A DNA stretch of 64,000 bases from Agaricus subrufescens (lineage: Eukaryota > Basidiomycota > Agaricomycetes > Agaricales > Agaricaceae), in the NCBI GenBank assembly GCA_029945375.1, contig CM057068.1:620001-684000 (forward strand), in the 5' to 3' direction. How positions within the stretch are numbered: position 1 is the first letter of the stretch; each line of letters begins with the position of its first letter. Under the pieces are notes generated by a model. That model was not told the DNA's origin. It saw nothing but the letters and a program-made list of their open reading frames with translations, and did no database searches. The translations under genes were made by a program, and so were the position numbers. Below, piece after piece: positions 55,699 through 64,000 of the stretch.

Positions 55699-58600
55699 TC
55701 ACGGCCAAACACGAGAACCATTGATTGCCACTGGCCTTGAGCCCAATGGTGAAGCAGGAGAATCGAAGACGAAGGCGTCTTCATCAGAGAAATTATCGCT
55801 TTCATTGTCGGATTCAATGAAGGCGCCTTCATGTCGGACATTGAATAGATCCTGGAAAGGTGTTTGTGGTATATCAGAAACGGCTTCCGTTGCTGTAGAC
55901 TTGGCGAGAATTGCAGCAACGCGAGCTTCCACCTTTCGGCTGGGTATCGAGGGGGTGCCCAAGCCAGACGGTCCACTACTGTCCTCCTGGAAGTAACTTG
56001 TCAGATCGTGAAGATTTTTGACGAGTCCCCCGAGGTCTTCGACCACATTCGGCTGTCCAATGCTTGTGATTGCCTCGAATTCTGGCTCGAAAATAATCTG
56101 AGATGGGCGTGAAGGCATAGAACATGTATCAAACACTGCCATCACATTGGTGCGACATGCATCTCGGGAGGCGTCAAGCTGGGCGATACACCACCCAGAA
56201 GCTTCTGGTACTCCAAAGACTGTAGTGATGGTAGTGGGAACGCGCTGCGACAGATGACCATGCATGCTCATTCGCAGAACATGTTTGGCCGATAGACCCC
56301 CAGACATGACCATCGGCTCCTCAAGGACATCCAACGCTTGAGGGGCAAGATCAGTCTCGAGGAGGCGGAGGAGGGGCATGAGTAACTCCGAACCAAGGAG
56401 CTCTACGGGGTTCCATGTCTCGCGTTGCTGGAAGAGAATCTTGACGATTTGCATTGCTTGTATGCGCAACCACTGATCGTTATTTAGCACAAGACCTAGT
56501 AGTAGTGTGACGATCTCGGTCCAGTAATGACTACCGTAGTGCTCTCGGAGGGATGAAATAGACTGCCGCATGAAGTCGTCTTTCGTGCGAAACGCCCCTT
56601 TGGAGAATGAACTCATGATTTTGGCTATACTCTGCCTTTCCTCTTGAGCTGCAAGATAACTGATGTTCTCCGCCAATTCGACTAGTGCGGGGTCTCTTTC
56701 TTTGTTACTATCTTGAACCATGGTGTTCAAACACCAAGGCAGTGAAACGGTGTATAAATCTCGCACTCGGCCTCCACTCGCGTCTATCAGGCGGTTATCC
56801 TGTATTCTGACAAGCGTTTGTAAGATTTTCATCGTTTCTTTGCTTGTCACCGATGATCTCAACCCCTTGAGCAGTAACTGCTGCAAGAACGCCGGACCTT
56901 TCCAATCGATAGGTCGTTGAGATAGGAGGAAGTCTGACATAGATGTATCATCAAGATCAATCCTATTTAGAACTGCATCTAGGAGGACCAGTGCCTGTGC
57001 AAATTCCTTTTCGACAGTTGTCGAGAGGCAAGCACAAGTACACCAGAATAGCTGGGGTAACAGAGAATGATCGACATCACCAGACTTGGCAATGGCGGCG
57101 ACAGTGAGCAACATTTCCGATGTGAAAGATTGAATATTCTCGTCTTCGGCAGCAATCGTGTTCGTAAGTCGGTCAAGAAGGAGGGCAAAATCAGCCTGTT
57201 TAATGCGAGGCATCAAGGCCCTAAATAGTTGAAGAGAGCGGAACGCAACACTCCGGATTGAGCATGATGTACCCCACAACAACGCTAACGAGCCCCAATG
57301 ATTGGCAATTTGAGAATGTAATGGTTCGAGGAAACCGACAGCTTTCGAGCACAGCCACTGCATCTTGCTTTCGGATACTTCAGTTGAGTCGTCTTCCTTC
57401 CAATAATGTTCGCTAATCTCATTCTGTAACTGTGAGATCGCATCCCCCACGGAGGACCTGGATCTGGCGATGGAACGATCTGGAAGTTCTACATAGCCTG
57501 GCGTCCAAGCATGAAGAATCTGGAAAAGCATAGAGCGAGCTCGTTGCCGCACAAAGCTATTCCGATGATCGATGTGAGCAAAAACGGCGTGGAGCAAAAC
57601 GGGTAGTTGAGCCTTGCAGCTCCAAGACCTCGGCAGGGCGATATCAGAGAGAAAGAGCCAAGCAAACTGAGCCGACCCAAGGACGAGCCGTGGCTCATCA
57701 GAAAATAGATCGTTGAGATTCGACCAAAGGTCTATGTCTTCCTCGTTCGGAAAATTCAACTTGTGGTCAATAGCGGGGAGCATCCTCTCAGGTTCAACGA
57801 CAGAACATAAGTCCTCGAAGATTTGGCGTCCGACATGAGTTTGACACAACCCCGTAACGATGTTCGTTGCGCAGCTGATGAATTTGGTATTTCCTACTTT
57901 GTTTGCTTGCTCCAACAAAAATCGTACAGCAGCATGGCCATTGGAAGGGTGAGGTGGCTCTACTAATTTTGCCCACATCACCAAAATTTGCTCGGGGTGG
58001 CTTTGATGGTAGCGGAGGGTGAGAAGGACCAGATAATATAAACAAGTAGTGCCCTCTTGTGACACACTTGTCAGATCTTCGGTCATTAGAACGATGTGCG
58101 GCAACCAGAACTCCAGGCTCTGGAGCAAGAGAAGCACCACGTTCGCAGTGGATGCTCTCGCAGGTAAGCTAGGTAACCACGATCCAATCTGCTTGAGCAT
58201 ATCCATGGCTTGATCAGGGTGTTCGCCGGCCAAGAAATCAGAAATTGCCCTATGGGCGTGCATATAAGCACAAGAGGTGGAACCGCCGGCCGTAGCTTCA
58301 AAGTTGGACATAGCAAGCAGACCTTGTGACTGCTGATGGATCGCATCTAACATGCGGAACGCTTGTTGACGAATTTCTGAGTCAGGATGCGCAAGGTTTG
58401 AAAACCCGAGGCAGACGACCTGACTGAAACTGAGCATTCGCGTATCATTTGAGCAAACCACGTCCACGACTACTTCGAAAAATTGTCTGCTACTGGAATT
58501 GGCTTCGTTGGCAAGAACAACAGCTCGTGTCATGATCCCAGAAATCATCTCAGCCGTGAGCTGCGGTGAAGTCAGAACGGACCCAAGGGCTTTCCTGTTA

Positions 58601-61600
58601 CGGAATAACATCAGATACGCTCAAAAGAATGACTGAGCCTACAAACCTTCCCCGAATCTGGTCTGAGACATGAGAAGAAGCACATATCGCCTTCAATCTG
58701 TCCAAGACGGCTGTCCCGCTTAGAGGTTTCAACATCTCAGAAGGTAACCTTTCTTCCCCTCGCTCAGTCGGTGAATGTGCGGAGCAATCCGGAGGAAACA
58801 ATGCTTTCATCTGGCAGTGAACATCAGAATTAAAGAAGGTACACTCGAAGGGGAAATAAACTCACGCAAAGAGAAGCCAACGCTCCAACAGCAGCATGCG
58901 ATAATAGTTTTGTTTCCACCTGAAATCTCTCTACGGCATCACCAGAATCCAGCTGACTCGTACTAGCTCCCGCCATCTTTTGCATCAGCTTGAACCTCTT
59001 CGCTGTAGAATCACTTTGAGACCCAAATTGGCACCATTCTTCGCAAAGTCGATATAAGGTCAAGTACATGTTGGCAGCCACGAAGCGATCCGCATCTTGA
59101 ATGGAAGCCAAAGCATCGAATACTCTTTCAATGGTTCCACAAAAGTATCTCCTCAACCTCTGAAGGGAATAACTATCTCTCATCTCCGTCGTACTCAAAA
59201 ACCCTTGCGTGCTCCGTATGAATGTCAAAATGTTCATCAAACTTGTCTGCCTCCCAGTCGATCTTTGACCCTGCAGTAGGTGAGCAGTAAGGAAATAAAT
59301 CCTTGCCACAGCCGAATGCAGCTTTTCTTGCCTCCTGCTCCGATCCATTGTCACGGCAAGGCCACCGACTCCAGTCTTAAATCTCGTATCATCTCCAATT
59401 TGCCTACCCCCCAGCAATCCCGCGTTCCCATCTATCGGCACCGCAATACCCCCAGCAACTTTGATCCTCGGGTCATAGTCCGTTTGTCTTCCAGCCAAAG
59501 ATTTTAAATCCTCCAACAGTTGTGGGTATACGCTGGATGGGAAGGAGCTTATGCACAAAACGGCAATGTCTCTGAATTGAGTATATTCCGAGTCCAAGAA
59601 TGGCGTGAGTCGTTTGAAAAGATATCTCGAACTTGGATATTTTCGAAGTTCGGCTTGTGGATCAGCAGAAACATGAGGTGGTGCAGGTTGGAGTGGAGCG
59701 GTCGTTGTTTCGGGTATAATTGAGGTTGAACAGATGACTTTCATCCAGATGTGCCATTGATCTATGAGACCCTTGCTGTCGCGTATCATTTTCAAACCAT
59801 CCTTTTCCGTCATGGCACCGATATTTGGGCCTCCCCCTCGGCTGTTGGCTCTGAAGTTGCTCAGACCAGCGAGCTGAGATATCTGGGGGTGGAAGCGCAA
59901 CGCAGCGGCTGCAACGATGTTGCGAAAGACGGGGAGTGATGTTCCTTCAAAGTCCAGGCGTGTCTGCATGAAGGAAGGAAAAACGTATCGCCACAGCTTG
60001 TTGTCGAGATCGTTTGTACTGCTAGCAATGTCAAGCATAACATCCTTCTCCGCAACACTTTTCCTTTGTTTCAGCCTATCAAGTTCTCGCTGATCCAACA
60101 CGTCGTCATAACCATCAAGGTATGAATGGCTAGAAGAATTGAGCAGGTGTGAAGTGATGTGAAGCGAAAACGGGACATCAGTTTGAAGTTTCTGTAGATT
60201 GAAAGTTCCAAGTAGTCGGATCGTTTCAACCCCAATATTTCTGATAATCAAGGACCCATGGGCGAGGAGGAACAAGGCAGCAGCCTCAGCTTCAAGAAGT
60301 TGCTTTCTGATATCCTCAACATCATCCGCCGATACTTCATCGTCCATGGCGTCCAGGCGTGTCTTCCACTTCTCCACCACCACCTTCCACAGCTTGACGA
60401 GATCAATGCACTCCACGTATAACCGCGATCCGAAGGATTGCATGATATTTATAGGACTGAACACGAAAGCAGTGTAATGACGAACTATGGTCGTTCCTTC
60501 AGCACGTTCATCCATGATTCGTTTCATGGCTTCCGCTGCAACGTCGCTAAGACTGGGTTCAACATGGATTACACCGCGCAATAGCATATCAACGGCGTCG
60601 CCAAGGGGCACAGTCGAATGCAAACACCTAGGCCAAGCTAAGAAACATGTCTGCAGAAGGTTGATTTGAGACAGGTGGTGAATAGGATACGCGGTGACAT
60701 AGTTATCACCATGCCTCCGCACGACGTAGCTGCTGGTCTCCTCGTAAGTGGGAATACGAGTGTACGACCATTGATCTTCGAGTACGGACATGTTGCCAAC
60801 TGCATTGTCACAGTGGGTAATTATACGGCTGAGAATCAAACCGACGCGGTTAACGAACTCCTGGATGATAGCCTTGCTGGCGAGGGTGGGTGGTAGAATG
60901 GTCGAGGAAGTAGGATAGTCTTCTTTCGGCGGGACAACAGAAAAGTCGTGCGTTGACGGCCAAGCTGGGACACCATTATCTTTTTCCAAAAGATGTAAAG
61001 AAAGCAATGCTGCTTGGACAGCAATCGTGACCTTCTCTGGAGATAGAACAGCCAATGTTCCTCCTCTTTGGAGTGCATTTATAGTCGACTCCTGTAGTAG
61101 CTCCAGGCATAGATCACTACCGATATCGAAGTGGCGGGAGAGGATGAAATGGACCGTGTAAATAAGAAATTCGAAATGGTCGTCAGGGTGAAATATAGAT
61201 ATTTTATTGGGATGGAAAAAGTGTTTCATGAGAGTGTCTATCTTGGTAGCCGTAGTGGAAGGAGATTCTTGGCAGCGGTATAGATAAGTCCAAATGAGGC
61301 GGAGGATACCGTTCATCACCGTAACTCGTGAAGACTTCTCCTGTTGCAACATCAAATATGGGCCAAAAGAGTAATGTTCGAAAGCCGAACCTTTAGTTTC
61401 GCAATTGACACTTCTATGCATGATATCCAATGCTTCAGGAAGAAATCTTGAGGAGCAACACATAGACTCGTAATCGTCAACGGAAAGGCGGCCTGCCAAT
61501 ACCTGGGTTTGGTCATCATTTCTCGAGCTTTAGGATAAATAATCTCAATCGCTTTGGCCCACTGAGGATGATTCGTTTCGGCTTGGGCAGTCTGTTAAGT

Positions 61601-63389
61601 AGCCTAAGTGCTCACGCCACTCAAAGGAAGATAAATGAGGTCACCTTACTGATAGGATGAAGCATGTGAACTAGCGCTTCTGCGAAGCTCGTCTTCAAAC
61701 GCAACCCATGTGCGCCGGCGAAAGCCTTCGCAAGAGGTTCCATGAATTCTGCTCCTTCCTCAAACGATTCGTACGGCCAAACCTGAAGGCGAATGTTAAT
61801 GAAGAATGAGCCACATAATGAAGTCTCTCACCTTGATCTTGATATGTCTCAAACCTCGGACTAGATTTTCATACTTGACGTCTGCATCTTTCGACACTTG
61901 GGCGTTCGTAACAGAAGCCAGCTCGGCTAGAAACCGGTCAGTAACGCTCGTGAATCTGAGAGGAAAAATGAGAGCAATCCAATGAGTGTGGAGAAAAAGA
62001 CGTACCGGATATTTGCAATTTGCCCCAAAAGTGTTGCATAGAGCTCGGCATTTGTCCGGTGGTTGGCGGACATGAGTAATAACCTCAAGTCGGGTCTCCT
62101 GAACTGATCAAATGTCGTTTCTTCTAAATTGTACCCCATTGACTCGCTCAACGCATCCTTCGTAACCGAGGACAGAATGTCAATTAAGGCCCGGCACATA
62201 ATGTATATCGAGGCCAAGGATTTCCGTTCATTGAGAATCGAAGGGATGTCATATGAGCGATTCCGAGAAAGTCCAGGCAACTGAGCCTCATGAAGGCGAA
62301 CAACATCAGAGCCAACAGACTCATTTTGGCTCCTCCTCCAACGAGTTATGGAATCTATGACCGCTTTCGAGTTCTTCTGTGCGAGTTGACCGAGTGATCG
62401 AAGCACCTCATCAAACTTGGTATCCACGCCAACGCCCATGAAGTCGGGAAGGAGAGGGTTTTGATCCTGCATATGTTGTTACTGAGTCCCTCAACAAAAT
62501 GAGAGTAAGAAACTATTACTTACGAGAGAGCAACGAAGGAACTGATCGATCTCACGTTCTGCAAGCGTGACGAACCGAATGAAGATAGCATGAAGAGCGA
62601 AATCGAAGGGAGTTTTTGGATCCATGACGACTTTATCCTCTTCAGAATCCACCGGCGGTGACTCAGTTCGGCTGAACTGTCCGAATGGAAGAGGAGGCAT
62701 AGGCGGAGGAGAAGCCGAGAACGAGTGACCAAGATCAAGCCCGAATTCTGAAGCTTGATGAAATAAAGATCCAGAATGTGAGTGTTGGGACTTTGCATAC
62801 CCATAGCTCTTTGACTTGCCCCGTCCGAACCGAGTCTCGTTTGAGCTTGGAGTCGGCGGCCTGATGAAGGGCGAGGGCGTGTTTCTAGCTTGTACGTGAT
62901 TCAAGGAGGACGTAGAGCGGTTGAAAGGGTTTTTGAGGACGGGATAGGAAGTATCTAGCTGTGGAACGGGCGGAGGATCGTTGCTGCTGCCTTTCGTACT
63001 ACTTTTGAACGCATTACGTATTGAGGCGAAGGAAGGCTTTTTGCTGAAGGCAGAGCCTGTTGTGCTGACCGACTGCTGGGGTGTATGTCGCTTGCTCGTG
63101 AAGGCCTTGGTAGTAGTAGAATTAGTAGAATCAACGGAGGCGGAAGAATCCCCTCTGGTGTGGAAGAAGAAACTTCGGTCACTGGAATTTTGAAAATAAG
63201 ATGCTGCAGTTGGTGAATCCCAACCAGAAGTGGCGGCCCCAAAGCCAAACCCCGCGCCAGAACGTCCAAATGGTATCGTCGTTGAACCGCCGTCACCCTC
63301 GTCGAAGTCTCGAGACAAATGAGAAGCTGAAAATGGTAGAGCAACGCGGGGAGCTCACCAGGTATGGTGATTTGAATACCGTCACTCAT
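55699..63389 (-). CDS. Cell morphogenesis scaffold Mor2/PAG1 (furry)
   Basis: Nine exons on minus (63389-63359, 63308-62524, 62466-62006, 61955-61832, 61782-61645, 61591-61391, 61340-58866, 58810-58647, 58594-55699) give 2424 residues with all phases matching. Furry-family proteins are scaffolds for NDR kinases in polarised growth (RAM/MOR pathway). The N-terminal 250 residues are Ser/Pro-rich and disordered. The conserved N-terminal domain starts at FDFALHAIFIRFVTLAEREI and includes KIKVWPYESFEEGAEFMEPL and HPQWAKAIEIIYPKAREM. Then AAFPLTITSLCVAPQDFF leads by a short intron to VTVMNGILRLIWTYLYRC. Long helical repeats fill the two large exons. The end is SDEDAFVFDSPASPLGSRP, typical of the fungal family. 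The exon 5 donor is GTGACC (61639-61644), because GTAAGG four bases earlier gives the wrong phase. Confidence 0.93.
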
Positions 63390-64000
63390 GATGAAGGTGA
63401 TGGGTGAGCAGAATGGCGAGGTCCAGCCAGAAGGAACAACGGAGGTGCACTTGACCGGAAGTGCAATGGAGGGGACGAGGCCGAGCCGAAGCCAAGCGCT
63501 TGTAAATGGCTCAATCAGGAGCCAAGGTCGACACGCCTAAAATATACCCCGCATCACACTTTTGGTACGTCTAGTGACAAATTGCTTTCGGAACACCCTG
63601 AGTAAGCTTCATCGTGGCAGGAAAGCAACATCGGTATATCCACTAATGACGCGGTTCAGTTACGCGCTACTTGACGACAACTTGAATGACAGAGAAACTT
63701 CTATCCTTTGGCCATCTGGAACAAACCGAAATAGGGGCCCAAGCATAAAAACGTCTCGCCCATCAGAGCAATCGCACCTGCAGAGTTTACACCCCGCCCG
63801 AGTGACCCAACATGGCCGTGCAAATGTGGTAACTCAAATAAAAAGTGCGCCATTCAATATAAATAAGTGCTAAGTAAGATTTCAGACACGAAGTGTTTAC
63901 AGTTACTACTCGTGCCCCTGGTACAGTTGATGATTTCTCGCTGCCAGACTCACGAAGACAGTTTGCACATTAAAATAAAGGCTAGGTGTTCAAGCCTCAC
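63390..64000. other. Upstream region of Mor2, window end
   Basis: About 610 bases. Contains the presumed Mor2 promoter. The open frame at 63562-63873 has no recognisable domain. No RNA gene or repeat was seen. Confidence 0.5.

Noticed and set aside
1..64000. CRISPR arrays, operons, bacterial promoters or attachment sites
   Set aside because: Nothing of this kind was seen, and the spliced genes show that this is eukaryotic nuclear DNA.

Overview
The window is nuclear DNA from a filamentous basidiomycete, most likely an Agaricomycete. Evidence: almost every gene is cut by many short GT-AG introns (about 47-60 bases); there is a FunK1-type fungal kinase, several F-box/leucine-rich-repeat-like genes, a Delta-9 desaturase fused to cytochrome b5, and an intact Mor2/PAG1 (furry) gene. 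No bacterial or organellar signal was seen. Exon borders were joined by eye from reading frame, splice dinucleotides and protein-family continuity; no database search was run.

Layout. 1-5.8 kb: an F-box-like relic, a four-pass membrane protein, SRP19 (minus) head-to-head with a JTB-like type I membrane protein (plus), then two unresolved coding-looking stretches. 5.8-7.8 kb: a nine-exon GH18 chitinase and tRNA-Asp(GTC). 8.8-11.8 kb: F-box gene A (minus) and its divergent partner A' (plus, broken). 13.2-14.5 kb: a P-loop GTPase. 15.1-15.7 kb: a small secreted protein. 16.8-22.0 kb: a FunK1 kinase (minus), a divergent F-box gene with an internally duplicated N-terminus, and relics of both. 22.3-24.4 kb: a PTEN/TEP1 lipid phosphatase. 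25.3-29.0 kb: a secreted serine beta-lactamase-like protein and the OLE1-type desaturase. 29.5-36.0 kb: listerin (LTN1). 36.4-37.3 kb: a non-autonomous hAT-like element. 37.5-43.3 kb: a serine-rich conserved protein, seipin, and a multi-pass membrane protein. 43.4-47.1 kb: a CBS-domain protein head-to-head with MLH1. 47.6-55.4 kb: two tandem copies (B'/B, C'/C) of the divergent F-box pair also seen at 8.8-11.8 kb, plus a truncated further copy. 55.7-63.4 kb: the Mor2/PAG1/furry scaffold.

How it fits together. Single-copy housekeeping genes (SRP19, LTN1, OLE1, seipin, MLH1, PTEN, Mor2) alternate with accessory blocks that are duplicating and decaying (F-box pairs, FunK1, a MITE). Several housekeeping genes act at the ER: SRP19 (targeting), JTB-like, LTN1 (stalled-nascent-chain quality control), OLE1 and seipin (unsaturated lipid and lipid-droplet formation). 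Their proximity need not mean co-regulation. The most unusual structure is the repeated two-gene F-box module: two unlike F-box/LRR-like genes transcribed away from a conserved gap of about 220-235 bases, present three times, with one partner nearly identical between tandem copies and the other strongly diverged.
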